Shown: piece by piece, positions 22,531 to 35,000 of the stretch
Numbering within the stretch: position 1 is the first letter of the stretch
How the letters are laid out: each line of letters starts with the position of its first letter
From: Ailanthus altissimus
Lineage: Eukaryota; Streptophyta; Magnoliopsida; Sapindales; Simaroubaceae
Reading direction: 5' to 3'
Assembly: GCA_946807835.1 (NCBI GenBank)
Contig: OX327684.1
Location: forward strand, 14,470,501-14,534,500
DNA: 64,000 nt
The notes under the pieces: model-generated
The model's database searches: none
The model's input: only the letters and a program-made list of their open reading frames with translations
What the model was told of the DNA's origin: nothing
Made by a program: the position numbers and the translations under genes

Positions 22531-23863
22531 AATATAGACTTGGCTTAGAGACCAATGCTGCAGATTCATTGTCAAAGGAGAATGAGGAGCCAACCCTATG
22601 GGCTATTTCTAATCTTTAATTTGCAATATGGGAAGATTTGAGAAGAGTAAACAATGACAGCCCGTGAATCCAAGAAGTGAGAAATCATATAGAAATAAAA
22701 TCTGAAAAAAAATGGATGCCTATGAGTGTAAAGATTATCTGTTTTGGTACAAAGGGCGAGTAGCTTTCCACTTTGAAGTCACACCTTCTCCAACAATTCC
22801 ATGACACTAAGACAAGTGATCACTTAGAGTCATTAAGAACCTAGAAAAGACTTGCTCAAGCCTTCTATTGGGGCGTTATGAAAAGATATATGCAAAATTA
22901 TATGGTTGTTTGTAATATGTGCCAACGCAACAAGACGAATTCTTAATTACCTTTTAGCCTCTTACAATCACTTTCGATACCATTATAAGTGTGGAAATAT
23001 ATCTCTATGGAATTTATAGAAAGGCTGCCAAATTCTAATGAAAAGAATGTTATATTTGTATAGTGAATCGATTAACAAAGTACACCTATTTCATCAAAAT
23101 AAGTCACCTTTTCAACCAAAAAAATAGAAGAGGCATATGCGGACAACGTGGCTCATCTCCATGGACCTCCTCGTACTCTTCTCTACGACCATGATACTTT
23201 ATTTATTAGTAACTTTTGGCAAGAGTTCTTTAAGCTACAAGGAACATAGCTTAAGATGTCATCTGCGTAACATCCAGAAACTAATAGGTAGACGAAGGTA
23301 GTGAACTAAAGCCTTTAAAAATACCTTCATTGCATAACCAACCAAGCACCAAGCCTTTAACAATACCTTCATTGCATAACACCGCATTCTATAGCACCAT
23401 TAAGCTTATCCTATTTCAAGCTTTATATAGAAGACCACCACCAATCATTACTAGATATTTACTAGGAAGCGCAGTAGTACAAGAAATGGATAAAGAGCTG
23501 TGTGATCGGGATGAGTTGCTCAAACAACTCAAGCAAAATTTAGAAAGGGTCAAAAATTAAATGAAACAATAAACTGATAATCATCACTGAGATAACATTT
23601 TTAGCATGAATAATTGGTTTTTTTTTTTTTTTGAAGTTACAGCCCTTCAAGCAACAGTCAGTGTTTAAACGAGCCAATCAAAAACTTGATAACTAATATT
23701 TTGGGCCCTACCGAGTCTTAGAAAAAGTAGGAGTATTAGCTTATAAATTAAAGTTGCTAGCTAAATTTAAAGTTCATCCTGTGTTTCTTGTATCTTGTCT
23801 CAAGAAACGAATTAAAGAATGGGAAGTTTCATATAGCACAATGCCATTAGTTTTAAAAGAGGG
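22531..23863 (+). pseudogene. Ty3/gypsy pol fragment: RNase H end plus integrase (chromovirus type)
   Basis: Translating with frame changes gives an RNase H C-terminal remnant at about 22535-22600, then integrase: FYWGVMKRYMQNY and CNMCQRNKTNS (zinc-binding part), WKYISMEFIERLP with NRLTKYTYFI (core, 22980-23090), LYDHDTLFISNFWQEFFKLQGT (23180-23250) and an HPETN.. box. A short duplication at 23308-23375 (gcctttaa.aataccttcattgcataac twice) breaks the next part, which continues with the 76-codon frame TAFYSTIKLILFQALYRRPP and the VHPVFLVSCLKKR block. Several stops; dead. The reading continues after the nested copia at 31564. Confidence 0.85.
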
Positions 23864-24538
23864 TGTTAAAGTGGAAGCACACAAACAAGTAATATCACTC
23901 AAGTAAATAGTGCAGAACAAGCGATTAAAGGAATTAAAGAGAGAAATGGTAGAAGAAGGACACACATAAATTTATGTAGTTCGAAAACTTGCCTACGTCC
24001 ACGGCAGATCAAGATTACTAACTTTTATTATTGAATCACAAAGCACTTACAAAGTATGTCTTTTACAAGAAAGATCACAAAGAAAACTCTCTCTCTTGCG
24101 ATCTAGGGATTTTCTCTCACTAAGAATCACAAAGAAGGTTTAAGCACTAAGATTTCTTGGCTTATCATAAAAATATGTTTACAAGCCAATAGAGAGCCTT
24201 TATATAGGCTTTAGAACGTCCTAAGTTAACCTTAAACGTGTGAGAGTCGTATTAGGGAGTCTTGAAGCAAATGAGAGACAAAATAGATAAGTGTCCAAAT
24301 AGGAAACTGTTCCCGCGCCCAGCGCCTCGGTGTTCAACTCTCAACTCCTCAGTGCTGGGTGTTTCTCGCTTGGGCGTCGCAGTGCTCAAGTTTTTTTTTG
24401 GGCGCCTCAGCATCCATACTTAGCACCGCCTTCTTCGTTTTTCACATATTTTCGCGTCCGTCTTTAATCTTTGTGCACCCTACGTACTTGGCTTGCTCTC
24501 TAAATTATATCCCGATGATTTCAATCAATATTTTTAGA
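23864..24538 (-). repeat. 3' LTR of nested copia, about 675 bp
   Basis: Starts TGTTAAAGTGGAAGCAC on the plus strand and aligns along its length with 30873-31563. It contains a GC-rich cluster at about 24311-24425 (ccgcgcccagcgcctcgg, gggcgtcgcagtgc, gggcgcctcagc). Confidence 0.8.
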
Positions 24539-24599
24539 AATCTTCTCATTACTTCAAAATCATCCATAAAGTAACTCGATCTCTTATTTTCGCATCTTC

Positions 24600-25300
24600 G
24601 GTCACCCTCACAAAGTAGTGACTCTAGTTAAGTCCTTATATATGATGAACTTAACCAAGGGCAGTACTTTAGTCAACATATCAGCATGGTTTTTAGACGA
24701 TGCTATCTTTATTAGACTAACTTCACCACTTTAGACAATCTCTCTAATGTAATAGAGTCTCGCATCAATGTGTTTCGACCTCTTGTGGAATACTTGATGC
24801 TTGCTTAAGTGTATGGCACTCTAGCTGTCACAATATACATCAGTGTTTACATCTTCATTAGCCCATACCTCCGCGCATATACCTTTCAACCACAAGGCCT
24901 CCTTAATAGCTTTACCAACAGCTATGTACTCTGCCTTTGTGTTAGATAATGCAACCACATGTTTTAAACTAATCTCCAACACATACTACACCCAAACACT
25001 ATAAATACGTAGCCCGTCAATGATCTTCTCTTGTCTAGATCACCTGCATAATTTGAGTCTACGTACCCTCTTACAATTTCACTATTATCCTCATCTCTCT
25101 TATACATCAACCATGATTTGAGATATCTCTTGAGATATCTCAGAATCCACTTCACTGTAAGCCAGTGATCCTTACCCAAATTTATCATGCATCTGCTCAC
25201 TACATTCATAGCCTGTGCTATGTCTAGTCTTATACAAACCATTGCATACATGATGCTCCCCACAACGCTTGCATACAGTACTTTACTCATCTACAATTTC
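24600..25300 (-). pseudogene. copia RNase H remnant
   Basis: The minus-strand frame 24964-25290 reads VGSIMYAMVCIRLDIAQAM (the end of RT/connection), the WILRYLKRYLKSWLMY block, GYVDSNYAGDLDKRRSLTGY with the RNase H Asp, and VFGCSMCWR. The remaining C-terminal part is recovered in broken frames down to about 24620. RNase H degrades the RNA strand during reverse transcription. Not functional here. Confidence 0.85.
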
Positions 25301-26000
25301 TCCTCTTCGAATGTCGGCAACTGTACTATTAAAATTCTGAAATGCATGGCCAAAAGAGTAGAGACAGCCTTTGCGTTGGACCTACCAAAATTCTCTATAA
25401 TTTTGAGTAAATATTGTTGTTGGGACAACATCTCTTCTTTCTCTCATAATATCCATACCTAATATTCTCTTTGTTGCTCCCAAAGCCTTCATCTCAAACT
25501 CACCACTCAACTGCTTCTTGAGCTTATGTATTTGTTCTATGTTCTTACATGCGATCAACATATCATCGACGTATAGAAGCAAATACATCATCCCATAACT
25601 TATGTTCTTGAAGTATAAGCATCCATCATACTTGCTCCTACTAAAGCCATAAGCTATCATAAACTCATCAAATCTCATATACCACCGTCTAGGTGATTGT
25701 TTTAACCCATATAACAACTTCTTTAGCAAATAGGCATAATCTTCTTTACCGGGCTCATCGAATCTTTGCGGCTGTGCCATATATATCGTCTCTTTAAGCT
25801 CTCCATACAGAAAAGCTGTCTTTTACATCCATTTGCTCTAGATGAAAATCAATGTTTGCACATATGACTAACAAAATCCTAATAAATGTGTGCTTGACGA
25901 TTGGAGAGAATATCTCATGAAAGTCAACTCCTTCTCTCTAAGTAAAACCTTGTGCAACTAACCTAGCATTGAATCTCGTAGGCTCTATCCCCGGTATCCC
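25300..26000 (-). pseudogene. copia reverse transcriptase remnant
   Basis: The 132-codon frame at 25382-25780 includes MAQPQRFDEPGKEDYAYLL, LLYGLKQSPRRWYMRFDEF and the catalytic YVDD motif in LLLYVDDMLIACK, then GEFEMKALG and LGMDIMRER. The N-terminal RT part (25800-25980) is out of frame. The YVDD motif is intact although the enzyme as a whole is broken. Confidence 0.88.
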
Positions 26001-26560
26001 TTCCTTTACCTTATACACCCACTTGCACCCAACTAATATCTTTCGATGTCTCTCCATCAACTTTCAGGTATTGTTCTTCCTAAGAGAACTAATTTCTTCT
26101 TCTATGGCCTGCTGTCATTCTTTCTTATTTTTACTCTTCATAGCCTCACCATATGTCCTAAGCTAATCATACTCAAGAGGGTAAGCAAAATTAAAAGCAT
26201 AAGCAACTAGATCTGCTTGTGCATACCTGACTGATAGGCTAATCATTCTCCTTAGCCTATCTCTGGCTAACTGGTACTCTTCAAGTTCTATCTCAGAAGT
26301 TCTAGTCTTTCTTTGGGTGAAATTGAAGAAACTCGTCGGGATTCTTGGTTCTTCTTCAAGGATCTCCTCGTTGAAGTGCTGATCTTAGGGTATATCAGAT
26401 CTACTCTCAGGTTCCACTTCAACTTCTATTGACTCGGGTACTGAGTCTTCCTTGAGCATAGGTTCTTCTTTCTCATCTTCTTGGGAGGCTTTTAGCATGG
26501 TCGTCTCATCGAACGTCACGTCATGGCTTATAATACTCTTTGGTGGTGTCAAGTCTTTAC

Positions 26561-28816
26561 TATTAGGGTCAGTGCTTACATGTCATCCCTGAATATACAT
26601 ATACTTGTGTATTTATACAAGTGTACATTTCCATTAAATCGCTAATACCCATATATATGGTACTATACATGTAACATTACAGACATTGTACGATCTGAAG
26701 GAGTTCATATCAAATCTAAAGGAGTTTAGATAAGGGCTCATAGTTAGCCACGCTGAGAGATATAAATGCTAAATGTTAGCACAGTTAAGGGTTAGCTAGT
26801 TATAATACACAGCAGATCCAAGAGTTGGAGCCTTGTCTGTAATGGGACATAGACCTGGGAATATACTAGTAACTGCATAGTTGCAAGAGTTGCAATCGGA
26901 TGCCAGGAATGTTAGTTGCGCAAGTATGTTCACGAATTATTGTCCCTGATCTATTTCTCATAATGCGAGTCTATTAGTGGATACTTTTATATATAGATCA
27001 GCATATGTCGTACCTATAGGGTATAGATGGTCGTTCTTAGCCGACTGTGAGCTTGGAACTCGTATTGACATATGGGTATCTAGTTAAGACTGGATATGGA
27101 ACAGACTCACGAGGGCCTCGGATAGACACCCTATGTAAGCCGTCAACGGAGGGTCCTCTCGAGTTGAGTAGTATACGTGGTCGTTTGACCTGAGTGCCAC
27201 TGTAGACTTGTAAGTGATCCACCATACTTTGGTCCTACGCATATCATAGACCTTTCATGGTGTAACCGCTGAGTGTCGCTAGGTATAGTTCAATGCTTAT
27301 GGAGTCCAGTGCGTACAAATATGAGATCCGTCAGCTCTCATATGAAGTTAGATATACAGATGCTTCGAGACTGTATCTCAGAAAGTCTTATGGCCACAAA
27401 CATTAATCTCAAGAAAGAGTTCTGCCAGGGTAGAACAATATGGCAAAGGAGTTTGCACATATTATTCAGTGAGATACGAGTCTGGAGATAAGACATAGAT
27501 GAGCACTAGAGGATTTGACGGTGATAATCTATATCCCCGCACAGCCAAGATATCATGACGGAAGGACAATACGTATGCGTTGTAACCTCAGCTTGTATGG
27601 TTTAACGCGCTGATTTGTATATCCGTAAAGTGTGCGTAGGGCATTGCTCACAGATTCATGGAATAGTTTCATTTAAAAAATTGGGCGTAGGACCTAGGGA
27701 GTCCCACGATATAGAGTGTACTCGTTGTGTACTGGGGCAGCATGCCAGATTAAAGTGTTTAATTTAGCAATATTTAGCAGAACTACAAGAATGCGTGCGT
27801 ATCTGTATTTAAGTGTTAAATACAACAATTAGTCAATAATTATTATTTACTAATTATATAATGACACGTGACACATTGTGGACCTTTGGTTGAGTTTATC
27901 CGAGTGTGAAATTCGGTGGGATCCACTAAGGGTAGACTTGATAACTATTTATGAGGAGCAAAATGGTTATTTCACACTTTAATTATTTAATTGTTAAATA
28001 ATCAAAATATTTTTCTTTTTATATTATATAATATATTATTATTTTATTTTATTTTATTATATAATATATTTTTATTTTATTATATAATATATTTTTATAT
28101 TATATTATATAATATTTTATCATTAGATATTATATATATTAATATTAAATTTTGGGTGCCATATAGTTGGCACTCATTATTAATTTAATATTATTATTAT
28201 TATTTATTATATTAATATTTTTATTATATATATATATATAAAGAGAAAGTGAGAAAGTGTTTTTGTGTGTGCAAGTGAAATGAAATGGAAATGAAAATGT
28301 TTCAAAGGCACTGAAAGAAGGAAAGAAAAAGAATAAGAAAGAAAGAAAAAGAAAGAAGGAAAGGGCGCCGAGAGGAAAAGAGAAAAAAAAAATGAAATTA
28401 TTTTATTTTCTCTATGCTTTCAATTGAAACAATGGTAGATTGTTTTAAATTTTTTATTTCTTATCATTTTGGAGAAAATGATAATAATACACACCAACTA
28501 TTTTGGGGTTTAAGAGTTAAACCCGGTACTGCATATAGGGTTGTTATTTTAGCTCACCAAGCCCAGCGTGTTGGTGACTAGAACTGCTAGCGAGTTGGTC
28601 TCCATGTGCACTCCGAAAAAAATACGTGTATAACGTTACACGCTGAGGTGAGTTCTCTATCCTATAAATATAGTAATGCGATTAATATATTTTATTTATT
28701 GTATTTATTGCAAGTTTCACGCTTCCGTCAAACTTAAATATGTATTTGATATGTATTTAGGCAATAGACACAATAGCACATGCATACACCCACGTGCCTT
28801 AGATCCGCCGACAACA
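26561..28816 (+). mobile_element. Solo LTR, 2256 bp, with perfect TSD TTTAC
   Basis: Inserted into the copia integrase region. Left edge ...aagtcTTTAC|TATTAGGGTCAG; right edge ...GCCGACAACA|TTTACaccatacc. TTTAC occurs at 26556-26560 and 28817-28821; the related copy at 6690 shows the uninterrupted form aaatctttacaccatacc. The LTR start TATTAGGGTCAGTGCTTACATG corresponds to TGTTAGGGTTATGCCTACATG of the LTR bordering 60848. It contains no coding sequence and an A/T-rich middle (27840-28250). A solo LTR forms when the two LTRs of an element recombine and delete the interior. Confidence 0.93.
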
Positions 28817-29640
28817 TTTACACCATACCTTGTATCCCTTCACTCATTTGGGATATTCTATAAATACCCCTTTAATAGCTCTAGGTTCCAACTTTCCCTT
28901 CTTAACATGTACAAAGACAGGGCAACCAAATATTCTAAGATGGTCATATTTAGGAGGATTGTTAGACCATTTCTCTTCTATCGTCTTAAAGTCAATTGCT
29001 GAGGAGAGACTTCTATTAATCAAATAAGTTGCAGTCACTACTTCCCTAAAATACTTTAGACATCTTTGCATTGATTAGCATGCATCTAACCCTTTCAAGT
29101 AAGGATTGTATTCATTCTCTCAGCTACGCCATTCTACTGTGGTGTTGATCTTACCATTCTATGCCTTGCAATCCTATACTTGGCACAAAACTCATCAAAC
29201 TCTCTATTGCAAAACTCGAGGCCATTGTCAGTTCTCAACCTCTTCACCCTTTTGACAATCTGATTCTCAACAAGAGCCTTTCAAGTTTTGAACACTTCAA
29301 ATACTTGATTCTTGCTCTTCAACACATAGATCAACAGCTTCCTTGAATAGTCATCAATTAAACTGAGAAAATACCTAGCACCACCACGAGTAGCTGTTTG
29401 AGCTGGTCCCCAAAGATCCAAGTGTATGTAGTCAAAAGTCCCTTTAGTCTTGTGCTCGCTGGTACTAAACCTCATCATATGTGCTTTCCCAAGCACACAG
29501 TGCTCACAAAATACCAAGGGCTAGAACTTATCCTCACCAAATACCTTTTGACTAAATAACTCCTTCATATTTCTCTCGCCTAGGTGTGCCAATCTAAGAT
29601 GCCACAATTTAGTTTACATACTCTCATCATTTACATAGAA
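28817..29640 (-). pseudogene. copia integrase / GAG-pre-integrase remnant
   Basis: Minus-strand frames 28844-29071 (YDHLRIFGCPVFVHVKKG) and 29281-29517 (FCEHCVLGKAHMMRFSTSEHKTK, then FDYIHLDLWGPAQT and FLSLIDDYSRKLLIYVLK) are integrase blocks including the first catalytic Asp region. The part between is in shifted frames. The C-terminal integrase portion continues on the other side of the solo LTR at 26000-26560. Confidence 0.88.
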
Positions 29641-29769
29641 TAATGCATAACCACTCACGACTTCACCCTTAAGCACATAAACACTTTTGTGCTTCTCTTC
29701 TCTCATTACCACCATGGAACCCTTCAACACTTTTAAAACTCCTCCGTCGATCCTAATGGAATACTCATT

Positions 29770-30015
29770 CTAATCTAAAGTCTCTAGTGAGATCAAGTTC
29801 CTCTTAACGTCAGGAACATACCTAACATCTGTCAACTCTCTCGCTTGACCATCATGCAGCTTAAGTTTAACACTATCAATTCCTATCATCTGATTTGCAA
29901 CGTCATTACCCATTAACACCTTACCACTACTAATGGGGTGAAAATTTACAAACCAAGACTTGTGCGGGCACATGTGAAAAGTACAACCAGAATTAAGAAC
30001 CCATTATTCAGTGTT
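29770..30015 (-). pseudogene. copia aspartic protease remnant, catalytic Asp replaced
   Basis: Reads VLNSGCTFHMCPHKSWF, where the family has VLDSGC; the catalytic Asp codon is now Asn (a G-to-A change on the coding strand). GKVLMGNDVANQMIGIDSV and VRYVPDVKRNLISL follow. Protease would cleave the Gag-Pol polyprotein. An in-frame stop lies just upstream. Confidence 0.8.
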
Positions 30016-30019
30016 CTTA

Positions 30020-30857
30020 CTATCACTAGCGACGAGTGTCTCTACGCTATCATAGCTACCATCATAGGCAAGTGCAACATCCGTTTTCTTCTTGTCTTGT
30101 GCTCTCTTCTCAGGATAGTCCTTTATGAAGTGCCCCTCTTTCTTACAGCAATAGCACTTTCTAGGAGTCATAAACTTCGATCTTGAGCCATTTTTCCTTC
30201 CATCTCTATATGAAGGCCTTCCCCTTACAGATAAACTTCCTACATTGCCCTCGATCTACTTCCATAATAACTTTGAGTTTAATGATGATTTTACATCACT
30301 CATCGTTAAACTCTTTCTGTCATAGAGTAGTGTATCAACAAAGCTCTCAAAACTCTTGGGGAATGAACTCAGCAAGATAATTGCTCTATTTTCTTCTTCT
30401 ATCTTGATGTTGATAGACTCAAGATCAAGGATGATCTTATTGAAAGTGTCTATATGATCTTTCACCGATGTCCCCTCTGACATAGATAATTGATATAGCT
30501 TCTTCTTTATATGCAATTTGTTGGCTAATAATTTTCGTATATAAAGGGAGTCAAACTTCTTCCAAAGACTTATCATTGTCGTCTCACCTGCTACTTCCTT
30601 TAGTACTTCATCGCTCAATGATAAAACGATTGTGCTATGAGTTCTTTCTTGAATGTCTCTTCTTTTCTGCTTTAGCTTTAGACGACTTTAGCTTCTTTTC
30701 TTCATCACTGGATAGAGCTACAGTCTCCTCTAATGTCGAGCTTAGCTTTTGGCTCACCAACAACGCCTTTACCTTCATCTTCTATAGATTGAAGTCATTC
30801 ATACTGTTGAATTTCTCTACCTCATACTTGGGTGTGGTCATGTCTGCTTAGAACCAA
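30020..30857 (-). pseudogene. copia gag remnant
   Basis: The 120-codon frame at 30256-30618 (LWKKFDSLYIRKLLANKLHI, KDHIDTFNKIILDLESI, RAIILLSSFPKSFESFVDTL) is the conserved UBN2-type gag of plant copia. The zinc-knuckle portion (about 30100-30190, CYCCKKEGHF-like) and the N-terminal part (30620-30850) are readable in other frames. Structural capsid protein; not intact. Confidence 0.85.
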
Positions 30858-30872
30858 GCTTTGATACCAATT

Positions 30873-31563
30873 TGTTGAAGCGAAAGCACACAAACAAGTA
30901 ATATCACCCCAAATAAATAGTGCAGAACAAGCAATTAAATGAATTAAAGAGAGATATGGTAGAAGAAGAACACACAGAAATTTACGTGGTTCGGCAACTT
31001 GCCTACGTCCACGGCAGATCAAGATCACTCACTCTTATTATTGAATTACAAGGCACTCACAGAGTATGCATTTTACAAGAAAGATCACAAAGAAAAACTT
31101 CTCTCTTACAATCTAGGAATTTTCTCTCACTAAGAACCATAAAGAAGGTTTAATCATTAAGATTTCTTAGGTTATCACAAAGATATGTTTACAAACTAAT
31201 AGAGATCCTTTATATAGGCTTTAGGACCTCCTAGGTTTACCCTAAATATGTGCGAGTCGTATTAAGGAGTCCTGAAGCAAGTGGAAGACGAAATAGATAA
31301 ATGTCAAAATGGGAAACTGTTCCTGCACCCAGTGCCGTCGCGTTGGGTGTTTCTCGCCTAGGCGTTGGTCACCTGGCGCCGCGGCACTCAAGTTCTGTTT
31401 TGGGCACCGCGACATCCACTTCCAAATGTTGTGGCGTCTATGTTTGGCACCGCTTTCTTTATTTTTTGCCTCCTTTCTCATCTGTCTTCGATCCTTGTAC
31501 ACCCTACACACTTGACTTATTCTCCAAATCATATCCCGATAATTTTCAATTAATATTTTCACA
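30873..31563 (-). repeat. 5' LTR of nested copia, about 691 bp
   Basis: Starts TGTTGAAGCGAAAGCAC right beside the primer-binding site and ends ATATTTTCACA. It contains a GC-rich cluster (31320-31450: cccagtgccgtcgcgttggg, ctaggcgttggtc, ctggcgccgcggcac). Open frames on both strands here come from that GC-rich patch and are not genes. Confidence 0.8.
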
Positions 31564-31815
31564 AAGAAATTTTTTGATACTTGAACCTTTAGTTGTTAAA
31601 GACTACAAGTGGGAAACGAGGATAAAAATTGAAAGTCGAGGCGTTAATCCAATGGAAACACTTACCTGAGGAAGAAGCCACCTGGGAGTTTGTTAAGCAG
31701 ATGGAAAATCAGTTTCCAAAATTCAACTTTGAGGGCAAGGTCGAAGTCCTAGGGGTGGCAAATGATAGACCCCAAAGGCTTAGGAAGCTCAATCCCAAAT
31801 ACTTGCCGGTGTAGA
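31564..31815 (+). pseudogene. Ty3/gypsy integrase C-terminus with chromodomain
   Basis: Continues the gypsy reading broken at 23863: ILEPLVVKDYKWETR, then VEALIQWKHLPEEEATWEFV and FPKFNFEGKVEV, and RPQRLRKLNPKYLPV to a stop at 31814. The IQWK..PEEEATWE segment is the hallmark chromodomain of plant chromoviruses, which directs integration toward modified histones. This confirms that the copia at 23864-31563 split one gypsy gene. Confidence 0.88.
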
Positions 31816-32085
31816 ATCAATTCAAAGGGTTGCTAACTTGGAGGTTGGAGCTATTCAAGGGAGAGAAAGTTACCCATGTGATGCTAGTGTTTAGGCGTAA
31901 GATTAGAGAGATTGTTGAGATTATTTAGGAATTAGCCGTTGATGTTTTCCTTTAAATAAGTCTACAAACAATATAAGTGATATGTGAATAAAATTGTATT
32001 TGTGGTATTTTCTCCGACCAAAATTGGAGAATTCTATTGAATTTAGAAGTTACATTATAGTTGTTGAGTTCTAACATACTCTGCC
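31816..32085 (+). other. Possible gypsy 3' untranslated/LTR remnant
   Basis: Follows the gypsy stop codon with decayed text such as gattgttgagattatttaggaa and tttaaataagtctac, which could be the start of the gypsy 3' LTR. No matching second LTR is visible, so this remains a guess. Confidence 0.3.
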
Positions 32086-35000
32086 ATTGTGTTCCCATTG
32101 GTGGCTTGCCTTAGGCTTTGAGAAGATTGTACGGCAATTCTGGAACTTATTATGCATATTCTTTGCTTTAGCTAAGTGAAAAATCTGAATTTTAGTCGTT
32201 ATTACATTCAATATTAAGTAATTGTGTTAAATTTTATTGAATCGGTTAAATTTAAAAGAAGTCGAGTGTTGTTTCAGTAGAGTGTTTTATCAAAGTTGAA
32301 GAGTGTGAGACACGATTCTATTTCAAAATAATTAATGTAACGGCCAAAGAGTGAATGATTTATGTGAATTTAGAAATAATAAATGTGATTTATGTAGAAT
32401 AAGAAGCGTAAATGTTTAATTTCTGGTTCTTCCAGGATTCATGTTTTTATATTATCTTTAATTATTTTTTGTTAGTGCAGATGCTTAGAAGGTTCCATTT
32501 TTGTTCTTGATAAATGTTGATAGATCTAATTGATCTTATTTTTGTTCTACAAATATTGTATGTGCTACTTCAAATGATCTAATGAAGAACCTTAGATTAT
32601 CGAAGAATTTAGACGAAAGAAATAATAAGCTTAACACAATTTTGCACATTTGAGATGTATAGATTTGCTACAACTTTAAAATTCGCCAACATACCATGCA
32701 TTTTAGCTACGAATTTATCATTCAATTTGAGATAGGAGGTGGCATTCGATGCCCTGTTACAATGTTTCTTCTAAAACAGTTAAGGCGGCTTTTATTGTCA
32801 GTGATCCTGTAGATTGGGGAAGAGATATTCAGGCATTGTCCTATTCAGTTATGTATTCATGGCTGTAAGCTTGTTTATTTATGTGTATATTCCATTAAGG
32901 AATTTCAATGGTTTTAACCAATAATTAGTTAGGTTTCATGGATATATTTTAAATTAAGGTATTATTTTTTTCATCTGTTGGCAAATGCAAAATTTAGGAA
33001 TTATGTATGTATTTATACTATCTTGCTGACAAGAAATTCATGAAAGGATCTCATTTGAGAAATTGTTTTTATGTTCACGTCTCCTTAGTCTACTATCATA
33101 TTAGAAAATATGATCTTAAAATTGATTGTTTATCTCCTTTTGATGAATGGTGTTAGGTTTTCGGTGATATCTTAAGATCCGAAGGTCTCTCTAGACAAGC
33201 AAATGGACAACAACCATTATTGTATTTTACTGCTGATGATCTTGAATACCAGGTTAGTTGTCATGTGTAAAGTTAATAATCCTAATGTATTTTAGGCAAA
33301 GACTAAGTTCTTTTTTCCTCTTTGCCTAAAAAGAAGTCTCATTTCTCCTCTTATGTGAAATCTAAATTATAACAGAGAAAACAAAACCTTTATCAAAAAT
33401 AGAAAGGAATTAAAGAAAGAAAGAAACATTATATATAGGGTTTATATTTAAACTACTTCAATAATCCAATTCCTTTTCATTCTTTTCACGTAAAAAGAGA
33501 GAGAGATATAGAGAGAGAGAGAGAAAGAATGGTAGTTTAGAGAGAGAAATAGTTTTAAAGAGAGAAAAATTTCTATAGAGAGAAAGTGAGGCAATGTGTT
33601 AGAACATCTTTGTAAATCATATTTTATATATTATTTTGAAATATAATGCAGTACTGAGCTTATTGTTCAACTCAGGGAGTGACATAGGTTAACCACTATA
33701 AATCTTTAGCGTTTTGTGTTGGGTTGGAGTGCGAATTTTCAACAGTAGTATTAGAACACAAATTTTCAACAATGATATTAGAGCAAAAGATTCAAAAGAT
33801 TAAAAAAAGACTCCAGGATAATCTACCAAGAATATAAAGAATGGTAACCACCAAGTTTAAGGTGGAGAAGTTTAACAAGCAAGGAGATCTTAGTCTTTAG
33901 TAAAAGAAGACAAAAACCTTACTAGTTCAACAAAAGGTTACTAAAGCCTTATTAAAGCCAAAATAAGAGGGAATTCAGTAAGTGATAAAAATAAAAGGCA
34001 CATAAGGATGAAATGATGTTCAACACCAACATCTTATAGTTATCTAATAGCATACTATGGCAAGTTAATGAAGAGACTACAAAATGGGGCTTTGGGGTAA
34101 ACTTGAAAGTCTATTTATTTTTAAATCTTTATACAATAAAATTATTTTGCTTTCGAATGAATCCTATTAAAAGTTTAAAAGAGAATATTGATTAATTCAA
34201 AAAAAATTATATAAATTTGGAAAATACTAGTAAAGTAATCAATGATAAGAATCAGGCTATTATTCTTTTAAATTCATTGTCAAATTTTTACAGGAAAGTA
34301 AAATTAGCAATTAAATATGGTAGATAAAGTTTTACACTAAAATATTATTTGACTGTATTATGATTAAGGGAGCAAGAAATAAAATCTGAGAAGGAAGATA
34401 ATGGGAGAAACTTGTTTGCCAAAAGAAGACTAAGAAAAAAGGGAAGGGGAGAGGGGGGGGGAAGGAAAGTTTACAGGAAAATCCAGATCTATGTTAAAGA
34501 CAGGTGAAAGAAAGTGTTTTTTCTGTAGAAAAGAGAGGCATTTGTCATGAAAGAATTAAGAAATTAAAATAAAAAGGTTCAAATCATACAAATGCAGTAG
34601 TAGCATCTGATGGGTATGACAAATCAAAAGTTCTCGCAGTTATAGTAGAGAAAAATCTAAAAGATTGGGTCTTTAATTTTGAATGTGCTTATTATATGAA
34701 TCCTAACAAAGACTGGTTTGATTCATATGAAATGGGGTGAGATATTAATGAAAAATAATAATTTATATAAGGTGATTAAGATAGATACAATTCTCATAAC
34801 ATTGCATCAATAAGAATCTTTAGAGAGATGACAAGTTCTAGAATTTAATAAGAACCTGATATCTTTAGAGATTTTGGATAAATTAAGATACGCTTGTAAA
34901 ATTAAAAATGGACAGGTATGGATAAGCAATACTTCTATGCTTATGATGAAGGGTATTAAGTAAGCCAATATGTATATTTTATTAGAAAACATTATCACTG

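Larger units (their letters stand above)
23864..31563 (-). mobile_element. Ty1/copia element nested in gypsy pol, minus strand, carrying a solo LTR
   Basis: The 5' LTR is 30873-31563 and the 3' LTR 23864-24538. In between, on the minus strand, lie a primer-binding site (30858-30870, gctttgataccaa on the plus strand), gag, protease, integrase, reverse transcriptase and RNase H, all with stops and frameshifts. A 2.26-kb solo LTR (26561-28816) interrupts the integrase C-terminal region. Without it the element is about 5.4 kb, normal for copia. Both junctions fall inside one gypsy reading frame. The flanking pentamers are gaggg (left) and aagaa (right), compatible with a target duplication altered by G-to-A changes, but not proof. 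Confidence 0.88.

Noticed and set aside
31242..31669. Open frames of 60-122 codons on both strands
   Set aside because: They lie in the copia LTR and its GC-rich patch. The only real protein text is the gypsy tail from 31564.
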